A stretch of DNA of 64,000 nt from Geobacter sp. UBA5735 (GCA_002419385.1 DIFZ01000052.1:1-64000); one strand, 5' to 3'. Numbered from the stretch's first letter, positions 36,531-44,873 are shown. The notes: generated by a model from the sequence alone, not told the origin. Program-made: numbers and translations.

Positions 36531-36728
36531 TTACATGCCGTATCTTTTCTTGAACCTCTCGACGCGGCCTGCGGTGTCGATAAGCTTCTGCTTACCGGTA
36601 AAGAAAGGGTGACAGGCGGAGCAGATCTCCGTCGTAATCTCAGCTTTTGTGGAACGGGTCTGGAACGTGTTGCCACACATGCACTTGACCGTTACCTCGG
36701 AATATTTCGGGTGGACTCCCTCTTTCAT
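36531..36728 (-). CDS. rpmE: 50S ribosomal protein L31
   Basis: A 65-residue protein of the zinc-binding (C+) type, with CMCGNTFQTRSTK and the C-terminal pair in ICSACHPFFTGKQK. The ATG at 36728 has AAGGAGG 5 nt upstream. It is encoded 98 nt after rho in the same direction. Confidence 0.97.
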   Translation of the reverse strand: MKEGVHPKYSEVTVKCMCGNTFQTRSTKAEITTEICSACHPFFTGKQKLIDTAGRVERFKKRYGM

Positions 36729-36826
36729 TGCTTCCTCCTTGAGCACAGCACACTACCGCGCTTCTCTACAGCGTCTTCATAAGTTAAGAACGTTAGCATC
36801 TCCGTCTGAATTTATCAAGTGTTTTT

Positions 36827-38074
36827 TCACCTGTTCATGGAATCGAGAAAATCCCGGTTGGACTTCGTCTCCGAAAGCTTGTCCAGGAGGAACTCCATGC
36901 TGTCCACCACGTTCATGGGGTGGAGGACCTTGCGCAGGATCCAGATCCGGTTCAGTGACACTTTGTCGATCAGAAGCTCCTCTTTCCTGGTGCCGGACTT
37001 GTTCATGTCGATGGCGGGAAACACCCTCTTTTCCACCAGCTTGCGGTCCAGGTGCAGTTCCATGTTACCGGTTCCCTTGAACTCTTCGAAGATGACCTCG
37101 TCCATCTTGCTGCCCGTATCCACCAGGGCGGTGGCAATGATGGTAAGTGAGCCTCCCTCCTCGATATTGCGGGCCGCACCGAAAAAGCGCTTCGGCTTGT
37201 GCAGGGCATTGGAGTCCACGCCACCGGACAGGATTTTTCCCGAAGGCGGGATGACGGTATTGTAGGCACGGGCAAGCCTGGTTATGGAATCCAGGAGGAT
37301 GACAACGTCACGCTTGTGCTCCACCAGGCGCTTTGCCTTTTCTATGACCATTTCCGCCACCTGGATATGGCGGGCGGCCGGCTCGTCGAATGTGGAGGAG
37401 ACGACCTCGCCATTGACCGAGCGTTGCATGTCCGTCACTTCCTCGGGCCGCTCGTCGATCAGCAGCACGATAAGGTACACTTCCGGATGATTCGTCGCAA
37501 TGGAGTTGGCGATATTCTGGATCAGCATCGTCTTGCCGGTGCGGGGCGGCGCCACGATGAGCCCGCGCTGTCCCTTGCCGATGGGTGCGATGAGATCCAT
37601 CACCCGCGTGGACATGTTGTCCGGGGTGGTCTCTATTTTCAACTTCTCCATGGGGTACAGAGGAGTCAGGTTGTCAAACAGGACTTTGTCGCGTATGCCT
37701 TCCAGCGGTTCGAAGTTGACCGTTTCCACCTTGAGCAGCGCGAAATATCGCTCACCCTCCTTCGGCGGCCGGATCTGACCGGACACGGTGTCGCCGGTCT
37801 GCAGGTTGAACCGGCGGATCTGGCTGGGCGAAACGTAAATGTCGTCGGGGCCGGGGAGGTAATTATAATCAGGCGCCCTGAGGAAACCGAAACCGTCCGG
37901 CAGCGTCTCCAGCACACCCTCACCGAAAATCATGCCGTTCTTTTCAGTCTGGGCATTGAGAATGGCGAAAATCAGGTCCTGCTTTCGAAGGTTGGAAGCT
38001 CCTTCGATGTTGAGCCCCTTCGCGATGGCGGTCAATTCATTGATCTTTTTGCTTTTCAGTTCTTGTAAATTCAT
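36827..38074 (-). CDS. rho: Transcription termination factor Rho
   Basis: A 415-residue hexameric RNA helicase. The N-terminal helical part starts NLQELKSKKINELTAIAKGL, and the RNA-binding cold-shock domain carries GFGFLRAPDYNYLPGPDDIY. The ATPase has Walker A APPRTGKTMLI, Walker B VILLDSITRLARAYN, and the secondary-site region around PSGKILSGGVDSNALHKPKR. The ATG at 38074 has GGAGCGG upstream. It is preceded by a roughly 420-nt untranslated leader from a strong promoter. Confidence 0.98.
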   Translation of the reverse strand: MNLQELKSKKINELTAIAKGLNIEGASNLRKQDLIFAILNAQTEKNGMIFGEGVLETLPDGFGFLRAPDYNYLPGPDDIYVSPSQIRRFNLQTGDTVSGQIRPPKEGERYFALLKVETVNFEPLEGIRDKVLFDNLTPLYPMEKLKIETTPDNMSTRVMDLIAPIGKGQRGLIVAPPRTGKTMLIQNIANSIATNHPEVYLIVLLIDERPEEVTDMQRSVNGEVVSSTFDEPAARHIQVAEMVIEKAKRLVEHKRDVVILLDSITRLARAYNTVIPPSGKILSGGVDSNALHKPKRFFGAARNIEEGGSLTIIATALVDTGSKMDEVIFEEFKGTGNMELHLDRKLVEKRVFPAIDMNKSGTRKEELLIDKVSLNRIWILRKVLHPMNVVDSMEFLLDKLSETKSNRDFLDSMNR

Positions 38075-38500
38075 TTCCGCTCCTGCATGCCCTTTATGCA
38101 CGCGTTAATATCAGGACCCACACCGTTCCTTTGGGCCGGATTTCGGTTGAGTCGCCAGGCGACCTAAATTTCAGTATTCATTCAACTGTTTCCTTCGTGA
38201 TCAGGCTTCGAGCGTACGCTGCTTGAGCGGCAGGAGTCCCGAGAGGTAAGTTCGGCTTACAAGCACTCTTTCTGAAGAGAAAAAAACGTATGCAAGGAAA
38301 TGCATCTCCATCACCCTGAATGGACGGGACCAGCGGGGCTCCCCCCTGGCAGTACAGATTCGGCTTGCGTGAAGTTATTGTTCATGGAGTACCGACATAC
38401 TTGCGATCAAAGGTAAGCTGTCATCCTGATGCAGCGTAACGTAACGGGTTTGGGGGTGCCAACGGGGTAACGATACAGGCGATAAACGGGGAATGAAGAC
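38075..38500 (-). promoter_or_regulatory. Long untranslated leader of rho
   Basis: About 420 nt separate the predicted transcription start (near 38494) from the rho ATG, with no convincing reading frame. Short inverted pairs are visible (for example TCGCC/GGCGA and GCATCTCC-type segments) but no recognised riboswitch. In Escherichia coli rho is autoregulated through its leader; similar control here is inference. Confidence 0.5.
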
Positions 38501-38529
38501 ATATAAACCGCTCTGGACTTTTTTGTCAA
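38501..38529 (-). promoter_or_regulatory. Strong sigma-70 promoter of rho
   Basis: On the minus strand TTGACA and TTATAT are separated by exactly 17 nt. It is the only near-consensus promoter seen upstream of the rho-to-his array. Confidence 0.8.
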
Positions 38530-38658
38530 TATAATTTTGGGCGGATTCCGCAAAGAAACCGAATAAAGCTGGTTCAGCCGTTCAAATCTCCGGCACGCGA
38601 CGCCCCCGCGCCGTCACGTGTGGCGCCGATGGCAGCGAAAACACTCATGACCTGCGGG

Positions 38659-39237
38659 TCAGCTCCCGCACTGGGGTTCCCGACAGATTTCCGGAATCAC
38701 GGCATCGATTGATTCCATTGTCTTCAACAATGCCATGTCCTCGTTCATGCCCACGGCCTCCCCGGTCTCCGTGGCGGTCGCCCCCCACAGCAGCTCACCA
38801 GTGGCCGGTTCCAGCATCTTTACCAGCACCGTGGAGCGACAACGGCTCTTTCTGAACGGAGCGAGCGCGGCAGCGCCTCCGCCTGCCATCGAACATCCGG
38901 CATCGACGACCGTTCCCATGACCAGCGCATCGACCCCCAGCGATTTGAGCTTCCCCTTGATCTCGGGAGTAAGGCCGGATTCATAGAGATCATCCTGATC
39001 GATCACCGGAGCCAGGCTGCTGGAGTCCAGGACACTATACCCCCGCTTCACCAGTCCCAAAGCCATTATTTCACCGCCGTCCGCCCCCCGGTAGGGCATG
39101 GTGGGATGGCCGAACCTGGCGACCGCAATCTTCTTGCAGCGGCCCATTTCGAATCCCGGCTTGGACATGGTGCTGACCGTAGTGCAGCCCATGGACAGAA
39201 CAAGGGTTGAAAGGCACAGCAAATGGCTGGTTTTCAT
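38659..39237 (-). CDS. Putative lipoprotein, CsgG/TolB-N-like fold possible
   Basis: A 192-residue protein with a lipoprotein signal ending in the lipobox LSMGC, started by an ATG at 39237 with GGGGAGG upstream. The mature part shows KKIAVARFGHP, then VKRGYSVLDSSSLAPVIDQD, then LKSLGVDALVMGTVVDAG, and a C-terminal LVKMLEPATGELLWGATATE. This alternation resembles proteins of the CsgG/GNA1162 group, in which lipoproteins build a small periplasmic alpha/beta domain. The specific role is unknown. A good promoter lies just upstream and the gene appears monocistronic. Confidence 0.7.
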   Translation of the reverse strand: MKTSHLLCLSTLVLSMGCTTVSTMSKPGFEMGRCKKIAVARFGHPTMPYRGADGGEIMALGLVKRGYSVLDSSSLAPVIDQDDLYESGLTPEIKGKLKSLGVDALVMGTVVDAGCSMAGGGAAALAPFRKSRCRSTVLVKMLEPATGELLWGATATETGEAVGMNEDMALLKTMESIDAVIPEICREPQCGS

Positions 39238-39279
39238 GTATTCATTTCCTCCCCGGACAAAATCGAAACCTTCGCTGTA

Positions 39280-39307
39280 TATATACTTACTTGCCCGCAA
39301 AAGTCAA
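39280..39307 (-). promoter_or_regulatory. Sigma-70 promoter of the lipoprotein gene
   Basis: On the minus strand TTGACT and TATATA are separated by 16 nt (an 18-nt alternative also reads TATATA). It lies about 45 nt before the start codon. Confidence 0.65.
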
Positions 39308-39473
39308 TTTTATGATGATACTCCGTTAATCCTCCGACCCGGTCTCACCCCACCCTTCCGACCGGAAAAGCCGGGGCGGCCGCCACTGACCGTTCCTCTG
39401 CAAATCTTTTGACCTCACCGACCGCCGCTGCCACGCCGTCATCCAACGGCAGGTTCGTTGCGATGCCATCGAG

Positions 39474-40163
39474 TCACCCCCTCTCCCGGGGCAGGCGGAA
39501 GGACGAGGAGTACGCCAGGTCGAAGACCCACGAAAGCTGAACCAGTTTGAAGTCGTTCTGGGTACGTGCCAAGGAGAGGCGTACAGGCTCCCGCCGCAAG
39601 ACCGTTTCACAGACACGGGGAGAGCAGCCGGGTCTGTCGGGCAGCCCCTGGCCGACGGCCGGCGACCGCACCTCAGCCGGATTCCGGTAATAGTCGATGA
39701 AAATACTCCAGATGTCGAGCCTGTCCGCATCCCGGATCAGGTTGAGGAAAGCCAGGGCCTCGCGGCCGGTCCTTTTCGGCAGCCTGAAACTGTTGTGCCT
39801 GCCGACAGTTTCGATGACAATCTTCCGGTCACGCGGTGCGAATCCCGCAAGGACATCGCTGTCCAGGAGTATTTCGACTCCGAGCGCTCCATGGTCAACG
39901 GAAATGCTGTCCCGAAATGTCCGATACTGCCGGTATTGTTCGAATCTGCCCACATCGTGCAGCAGCGCCGCGGCTTCAGCCAGGAAAAGGTCTTCGCCGG
40001 AAAGTCCCTCGTCAGCTCCGATACGGATGGCATTAGCGCAAACACGGTGGCTATGGTTTTCCTTGAGGAGCATGTTCCGCTCCTCTTCCTCGTCGCGAGG
40101 GTCGAAGGACCGGCAGTAGCCGGCAAACCAGGAGCGAATCCTGGTGAGATCTTCGTTCGTCAT
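39474..40163 (-). CDS. HD-domain metal-dependent phosphohydrolase
   Basis: A 229-residue protein with the HD motif in AAALLHDVGRFEQYRQYRTF, an upstream His in ENHSHRVCANAIRIG, and downstream metal-site residues in VGRHNSFRLPKR and IRDADRLDIW. This is the HD/PDEase-like arrangement of small phosphohydrolases. The substrate is not known. It starts 41 nt after the nucleoside phosphorylase gene on the same strand, which makes a nucleotide-related substrate plausible. The ATG at 40163 has AGGAG upstream with longer than usual spacing (about 11 nt). Confidence 0.8.
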   Translation of the reverse strand: MTNEDLTRIRSWFAGYCRSFDPRDEEEERNMLLKENHSHRVCANAIRIGADEGLSGEDLFLAEAAALLHDVGRFEQYRQYRTFRDSISVDHGALGVEILLDSDVLAGFAPRDRKIVIETVGRHNSFRLPKRTGREALAFLNLIRDADRLDIWSIFIDYYRNPAEVRSPAVGQGLPDRPGCSPRVCETVLRREPVRLSLARTQNDFKLVQLSWVFDLAYSSSFRLPRERG

Positions 40164-40203
40164 GAAGGACCGTCTCCTGAGTGGAATGGGAATGGGACTG
40201 AAT

Positions 40204-41160
40204 TCACAGCGGGAACGGACGAAGGGCATGAAAGGCCCGTAACGTCACCCATGCAGCGTTGCGAACCGTATCCTGGTATTCGGTCAGGAATACCCCCTCC
40301 TGGCGTTTGTCGATGATGGCGCACACCACGCCGGCCGGATAGCCCATGGCGCCGAGAAAATGGAGCAGAAAACTGGATTCCATTTCCATATTCTCGATCT
40401 TGAGTCCCGCAATTCCGGTGTCAACCGCCGCCAGGACATCTGCCAGGTCGGGAATCGTGGAAGCAATGCGGCCGATGGGTCTCCCCTGCTCGGCAAAGAA
40501 TCCCGGGCTGGTCACCGTGATCCCCCGCTTGCAGGGCACGCCCAGGTGGAGCGCCTCCCGCTCGAGAGCAACCCTGACGCGCACATCAGCGCGGGCAGCG
40601 TACGGATGGAACCTCCCCCGGAAACGTGCATCGTCGGCAACAGCGTCCTCGATCCTGCTCCTGACCCTTCTTTCCAGCAAACCGCACTCGGCATCGGGCT
40701 GCTGCGCATCATAAAACAGCCCCGTATTGTCCAAGCCTACTCCGTAGTCGCTTACAATCAGGGTCCCCAGGTCCGTCTCAGGCTGGAGACCGCCGCAGGT
40801 GCCCACCCGGACGATTGTCAGGGGATCGAACGATTTTTTCCTTCTGCGTCTCGTCAGGTCGAATTCATTGAGCGCAACCAGCTCGTTCAGGACGATTTCG
40901 ACTGATGCAGCCCCAATGCCCGAAGTCGTGATGGTAACCCTGAGACCCGTTTCCTTCACGGAACCGGTTATGGTGCGAAAACCGCGGTGACATCTGTCCA
41001 CTTCCCTCCGGGCAAAGAATTCGTCAGCCAGGAAGGGTACCCGGTCAGGATCTCCGACAATGATGATATCGGATGCCAGTTCATCAGGCGCAAGGTCCAG
41101 ATGGTAGACTCTCCCGTTTCTGAGCGGCAGTTCAGCCGCGCTGTATGCCCTGATCTCCAT
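40204..41160 (-). CDS. PNP/UDP-family nucleoside phosphorylase
   Basis: A 318-residue phosphorylase of the uridine phosphorylase/purine nucleoside phosphorylase superfamily. It shows DIIIVGDPDRVPFLADEFF at the phosphate site, TITTSGIGAASVEIVLNEL, IVRVGTCGGLQPETDLGTLI at the base/ribose site, and ENMEMESSFLLHFLGAMGY, where the EME motif contacts the ribose. It is longer than E. coli Udp (about 250 residues), mainly from an RRRRKKSFDP insert and the DAQQPDAECGLLERRV segment. The ATG at 41160 has GGAGGGG upstream. Confidence 0.85.
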   Translation of the reverse strand: MEIRAYSAAELPLRNGRVYHLDLAPDELASDIIIVGDPDRVPFLADEFFARREVDRCHRGFRTITGSVKETGLRVTITTSGIGAASVEIVLNELVALNEFDLTRRRRKKSFDPLTIVRVGTCGGLQPETDLGTLIVSDYGVGLDNTGLFYDAQQPDAECGLLERRVRSRIEDAVADDARFRGRFHPYAARADVRVRVALEREALHLGVPCKRGITVTSPGFFAEQGRPIGRIASTIPDLADVLAAVDTGIAGLKIENMEMESSFLLHFLGAMGYPAGVVCAIIDKRQEGVFLTEYQDTVRNAAWVTLRAFHALRPFPL

Positions 41161-41224
41161 GGTGCACCCCTCCAAAGAGCAACGGTTGGGGAACGAACGC
41201 TGGAAGAGCGGGTCCGCTCCTCTC

Positions 41225-41238
41225 GTGTATACACTATA
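41225..41238 (-). promoter_or_regulatory. Candidate -10 and palindromic operator for the nucleoside phosphorylase gene
   Basis: A -10-like TATAGT (minus strand) runs into the perfect 10-bp palindrome GTGTATACAC at the expected transcription start. No clear -35 is visible, which would fit an activated or repressed promoter. Confidence 0.35.
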
Positions 41239-41391
41239 CCGCATTTTTTGTCTGCTAAAAGGTGGGCATCTGCGGGAGGGGTGTGAACGGTATCGAACAA
41301 TCCCGACCCGACCCTCCCCCACAGGAGAGGAAGGATCGGGATGCGCATTTGCGAGGCATCAAAAAAACAATGTCTCTTCAATCGGGGCACA

Positions 41392-42051
41392 CTAGCCGGT
41401 GCCGTGCTGCCCGCCCTTGAACACCATTCGCGCAACCTCAATCCCGTGATAACAGGGAAGCCTGACGGTGCGGGGATTGAGGTCCGGGTTCCCGTGCCGT
41501 ATCACGACTCGAGCATTCCGGCAGAGGGGATAGACGGCAAGGAGTGGTTCTATTGCGTCAAACATATGCTCAGCATTCGGGCCGTACATATAAATCGAGG
41601 TTTCCGCGCGGCCGACCCACGAACCCCTTATTTCTCCGCCGACAGCCGCCAGTTCTCCGGAAATGAGAACGGCCAGGCCGTCGCAGGTGCAGGTATCGTA
41701 CACTTCGTCAGGCAGGTTTATGCCGTCCAGATACACTGCCAGTCCCTCGAGCCTGCCGAAACGGATGATCCGTTCGCCGTCTTCCTGCTGCAGCCGAAAT
41801 TGGGAGCCTGCAGGGGCGCCGGCAGTTTCCAGAACCAGCCTTGCCGTCTCGACCCCGGCATCCAGGCTCAACAGGTCAAGGTCAAATTCCACGTACTCCA
41901 CCTCCAGTTCCCTGCTCATGCACGCGCTTGTTCCGATCACCGCTCCCAGGCGTTGCGCCCGCAAAGCCGACGCAAGAGGAAATTCATATCGCCTGGTTCT
42001 CGCCATTTCCTGTATCGACTCCCATATTATCGCACTGGCAAAATATCCCAT
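41392..42051 (-). CDS. Unrecognised protein of 219 residues
   Basis: I do not recognise this protein. It has no signal peptide or membrane helix. The N-terminal half (RRYEFPLASALRAQRLGAVI, then VEYVEFDLDLLSLDAG) and a C-terminal half with MYGPNAEHMFDAIEPLLAVY look like a folded alpha/beta protein. The C-terminus ends HGIEVARMVFKGGQHGTG. The start at 42051 has GGGGGGAAG upstream; an ATG at 42006 is an alternative. It lies next to a visibly AT-rich non-coding stretch and 231 nt upstream of the nucleoside phosphorylase gene. Confidence 0.65.
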   Translation of the reverse strand: MGYFASAIIWESIQEMARTRRYEFPLASALRAQRLGAVIGTSACMSRELEVEYVEFDLDLLSLDAGVETARLVLETAGAPAGSQFRLQQEDGERIIRFGRLEGLAVYLDGINLPDEVYDTCTCDGLAVLISGELAAVGGEIRGSWVGRAETSIYMYGPNAEHMFDAIEPLLAVYPLCRNARVVIRHGNPDLNPRTVRLPCYHGIEVARMVFKGGQHGTG

Positions 42052-42207
42052 GGGCTTCCCCCCAGCCTTTCTCCAAGGCCGTATCACCAAGACTAAAGCA
42101 GTAGTTACGGATCACTTGGCACCATTGTTTAAGATTACGGTTATGACAACCATAGATCAATCCAAATTACTGTTCAATTTTACCTCTCAGATTCAGTGTG
42201 TGATACT

Positions 42208-42235
42208 ATTTTACTATAATTTTCGTATGCATCAA
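42208..42235 (-). promoter_or_regulatory. Candidate sigma-70 promoter of the 219-residue protein gene
   Basis: On the minus strand TTGATG and TAAAAT are separated by 16 nt, inside an AT-rich region. Apart from this and the terminator at 42597, I see nothing in the 632-nt gap 42052-42683. Confidence 0.4.
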
Positions 42236-42596
42236 GAAAGATCATTTCATATCAAGCATTGCACATATTATAATTTTGCAACGGTTTCACACATTGCATC
42301 AGATTTATCTTCATATTGCCTTTCATAGACTGTCCTTAAATGGCACAGTCATCTCCTTCGTTATATAATTGAAACATAACGCGTGCGAACATGACAACAC
42401 ATACTCCACACAATGGTCACGGATCATGCTGAAACAATCTGCAAGGCTTACTATCATAGAGGCTATGCGCTGACTGATAGACGCCGATATTTCGGGCAGA
42501 GCCAGGGTGCGGGGTGACGGGATTTCGCAAGATCCAAACGACTGCTGCTCTCACCTGAACATGCGGAACAATATCGTGAAAAAACAATAATCCACG

Positions 42597-42625
42597 AAAA
42601 AGGGCCGGCTTTTCAAAGCCGGCCC
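42597..42625 (-). terminator. Rho-independent terminator of the Slp-family gene
   Basis: On the minus strand a stem of at least 10 bp, GGGCCGGCTT/AAGCCGGCCC, is followed by five T residues, about 60 nt past the stop codon of the lipoprotein gene. Confidence 0.9.
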
Positions 42626-42683
42626 GCTTTCCTGCCCCCACCCGTCACCGCAAAGGCATACCGAACCCCTCACGCACAACGGC

Positions 42684-43226
42684 TCACCACCATGGATGAT
42701 AAGGATAGTAACGGTACCGCCAAGAGGGCGGGCCCCACCAGAATGGATCATAGTAGCCAATCGGAGGGTAGTAAGCCGGCCGGGGCTCCGTCTTGGGAAC
42801 GAGGTAGATTTCCCGTATCCTCAACACGGGATAAGCATAGTTGATGTCGCCCAACGGGAGAACCTCCCCTCCTTCCACCTGCCCCACGATCGTCACCTTC
42901 CTGCCTACTTTGAAAATCATCGGGTCCAGGAAAACCGTGGTTACCGCCATGAAACGACCTTGCGAAGCAGCGTCAGCCTCGGTCGGGACACCGAAATCAT
43001 CCAGCACTGACTGTACGACCACCAGCTTCGAGCCATCATTTTCGTTCTTCAGCGAAGCTATCGTGCCTCCAGCCATTATATAGCTGCCCTTGAACGAATC
43101 GGGAGCTTCGCGGAGCTTGACGAAGGTTACCGACGGGTCCACCAGATTTCTCGAATCCTCGCTGATCACATGAGCACACCCCGAAAAGAACACCGTTGAC
43201 AGCACAACAACCATGAGGCCTTTCAT
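42684..43226 (-). CDS. Slp-family outer-membrane lipoprotein
   Basis: A 180-residue lipoprotein with signal KGLMVVVLSTVFFSGC (lipobox FSGC). The Slp-type domain shows VTFVKLREAPDSFKGSYIMAGGTI, then FKVGRKVTIVGQVEGGEVLPLGDINYAYPVL in two strands, a pattern typical of Slp/YeaY outer-membrane lipoproteins linked to stationary phase or starvation in enterics. The C-terminal 35 residues are dominated by Tyr, Trp and Pro. The ATG at 43226 has GAGGAGGTG 5-6 nt upstream. It appears monocistronic with its own promoter and terminator. Confidence 0.85.
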   Translation of the reverse strand: MKGLMVVVLSTVFFSGCAHVISEDSRNLVDPSVTFVKLREAPDSFKGSYIMAGGTIASLKNENDGSKLVVVQSVLDDFGVPTEADAASQGRFMAVTTVFLDPMIFKVGRKVTIVGQVEGGEVLPLGDINYAYPVLRIREIYLVPKTEPRPAYYPPIGYYDPFWWGPPSWRYRYYPYHPWW

Positions 43227-43334
43227 TTGGCACCTCCTCACATGAATTGCTCAGCCTGGCCCACTATTCCTGAGCACCTTCACGCCCGGCAAAAACGAAC
43301 AGGAAACGTAGTACCGACATGTTCCGGTATTTAT

Positions 43335-43362
43335 AGTATAGTACAGAATAAACCTGCGCCAA
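43335..43362 (-). promoter_or_regulatory. Candidate promoter of the Slp-family gene
   Basis: On the minus strand TTGGCG and TATACT are separated by 16 nt, about 105 nt before the start codon. Confidence 0.45.
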
Positions 43363-43473
43363 CCTGGTTTTGTCAGACGAACCGTCACAAGGCATGGATG
43401 ATTGACGGACAAAGGAACGTTGCACGACGGGAATCATGGAAGAAATTTCGGAGAGGGGGGGGGGAAGATGCAG

Positions 43474-43505
43474 AAGGCCGCTCACCGGTAGCGGCAAGCG
43501 GCCTT
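43474..43505 (-). terminator. Hairpin downstream of the 132-residue protein gene
   Basis: A 9-bp stem AAGGCCGCT/AGCGGCCTT with a 14-nt loop lies about 107 nt past the stop codon at 43612. T-rich sequence is stronger on the plus side (CCTTTTCG), so polarity is uncertain. A G10 tract lies just beside it (near 43455-43464). Confidence 0.4.
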
Positions 43506-43611
43506 TTCGAACAATCGAACCCTCTGGGGCCCGCCGGCACAAAGGAGCGCCGGAAAAACGTGCGGGGAAACGGAGCAGAAAAAACGGGTACCGGCGAGCC
43601 TTCGCAAGCCG

Positions 43612-44010
43612 TTATTTGTAACTCAACTCCGGCCTGTTCATGGTGAAAAATCTTTCTCTTTTGCACCTGCGCCGGACACTTGACAAGTTCAGGAAATCGT
43701 AATAACCGTTATTTCCCAGAAGATCCTTCAACCTTGAAGCGGTCTCGCGATAGAGCAGGGTCATGGGAGACGAGAGGCATGCGCTGTTCTCGTGCATCTG
43801 AATCCTTATGAGAAGCGCCCTGAATGCATCCTCCGGATCCATCCTCTGTTCGGATTCAGGATCACCCAAAATCACGAAAGACTCTTCCCGGACACCCTTC
43901 CTCAGCTTTACGTCATAGCGTGGAGTGGGCAGACAGTCCTGCTCGCTGCTCAACCCGACCGCCACTTCTATATTGTTCCCGCTGAAAAAATCAAGCAACT
44001 CCTGTCCCAT
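43612..44010 (-). CDS. Unrecognised 132-residue protein
   Basis: I do not recognise this protein. The start at 44010 is chosen because GGAGGAGC lies 8 nt upstream; an ATG at 44103 has no such site. It is soluble, with an N-terminal acidic half (GQELLDFFSGNNIEVAVGLS), a central FVILGDPESEQRMDPEDAFR segment, and a basic C-terminal tail (SSVRRRCKRERFFTMNRPEL). The predicted upstream region holds a perfect 8-bp inverted repeat at 44071-44088. Single-gene unit. Confidence 0.6.
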   Translation of the reverse strand: MGQELLDFFSGNNIEVAVGLSSEQDCLPTPRYDVKLRKGVREESFVILGDPESEQRMDPEDAFRALLIRIQMHENSACLSSPMTLLYRETASRLKDLLGNNGYYDFLNLSSVRRRCKRERFFTMNRPELSYK

Positions 44011-44070
44011 AAGCTGCTCCTCCAATGCAATTACCCGGTTAGCGGCAGCAGTCAGAAAATGTTTCGTGTC

Positions 44071-44088
44071 AAACAAACAAGTTTGTTT
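44071..44088. promoter_or_regulatory. Perfect inverted repeat, candidate operator
   Basis: AAACAAAC-AA-GTTTGTTT, an 8-bp perfect dyad with a 2-bp centre, lies about 60 nt upstream of the 132-residue protein start. Its size and symmetry suit a dimeric repressor such as a TetR-type regulator; the regulator is not identified. Confidence 0.45.
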
Positions 44089-44575
44089 TTTTATAACATA
44101 CAATTATGCTACAAGTAAATACAAACTATCCCGCACAACAGTCAACTTAATTTATTATAATGTAACGAAACATTACATCTGATAGTCCTACCGGCCACCC
44201 GACCCGATCAATGCACCAAATCAACTTGATTCATTTATCAAAAACCATGCCCTGAAACTACTGTTCGTCAGATAAACCGTTTTCTTGAGCAGGTTTGTTG
44301 AAAATGTCACGGAACAGGCAGGTTGCCTGCCATGCAGCGCCGCAGACGGTCCCAGCAACAGTTCCAATCCGGTTTCATTGAAATTTTCCGGATGAATTCT
44401 ATTTTTACAATTTAAACTAATACCACTTTTTGTCCCAGAGTCAACCGCTCCAGCGCACCAGCAAGGAACCGTTGTCACCGTGAAAAACCAGGGACCGCAC
44501 GGTCCAGGCGGGGCAAACGTTCACCGGGAGAGGTCAGGAGTGCTGGCACAGGACCATCTTTTGCAGAGCATTGTT

Positions 44576-44607
44576 TTGTCAAAACAGTAAAAAAAAATAT
44601 ATACTGT
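44576..44607 (+). promoter_or_regulatory. Sigma-70 promoter with overlapping dyad, for the 66-residue protein and MFS gene
   Basis: TTGTCA (44576-44581) and TATACT (44600-44605) are separated by 18 nt. The dyad ACAGTA (44584-44589)/TACTGT (44602-44607) overlaps the -10, so a bound repressor would block the promoter. In the 629-nt gap 44011-44639 I see only this and the operator at 44071. Confidence 0.55.
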
Positions 44608-44639
44608 GATAAAAATGTTAGTCCTCTGGAGGTAGCAAC

Positions 44640-44840
44640 GTGCTGATTCCCGTCATATACACTGACGATTCTTATGACCTGGTAGAAGACACTACCCTGA
44701 ACGCACTCATAAGGAGCGGAAAGATAAAGGCTTTCAAGCGTTCCAGCGGATGGGTGCGGATCGGTGAAGATCCGATACGGAAGATAGAATACCGGGGTCC
44801 TGAGCGACGGGGAAGAAAAAAACAGCCCGACAGGACCTGA
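44640..44840 (+). CDS. Small protein, GSU3473-type family
   Basis: A 66-residue protein beginning LIPVIYTDDSYDLVEDTTLN and continuing ALIRSGKIKAFKRSSGWVRI with a basic GPERRGRKKQ tail. I recall the same layout (LIxVIY, GKIKxFxRSSGWV, GPERR) in a small-protein family typical of Geobacter. The function is not known. The GTG start has GGAGGT 6 nt upstream. It lies 33 nt before an MFS transporter and probably shares its mRNA. Confidence 0.75.
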   Translation: MLIPVIYTDDSYDLVEDTTLNALIRSGKIKAFKRSSGWVRIGEDPIRKIEYRGPERRGRKKQPDRT

Positions 44841-44873
44841 GCGGCTTCCACCCCAACACGAAAGCAGCCCCCC

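Noticed and set aside
38435..38465. TTGGCACCCCCAAACC on the minus strand as a sigma-54 site upstream of rho
   Set aside because: The -24 half is good but the -12 TTGC/GC is missing at the required distance; a far better sigma-70 promoter lies close by.
42110..42145. CTTGGCACCATTGTTTAAG on the plus strand as a sigma-54 promoter
   Set aside because: The -24 half matches but the -12 GC is replaced by TA, and no plus-strand gene follows.
42417..42641. 74-codon minus-strand frame before the Slp terminator
   Set aside because: It includes the terminator hairpin in its coding sequence and has no ribosome-binding site.
44221..44478. 85-codon minus-strand frame in the 44.0-44.6 kb gap
   Set aside because: No ribosome-binding site, no recognisable protein character.
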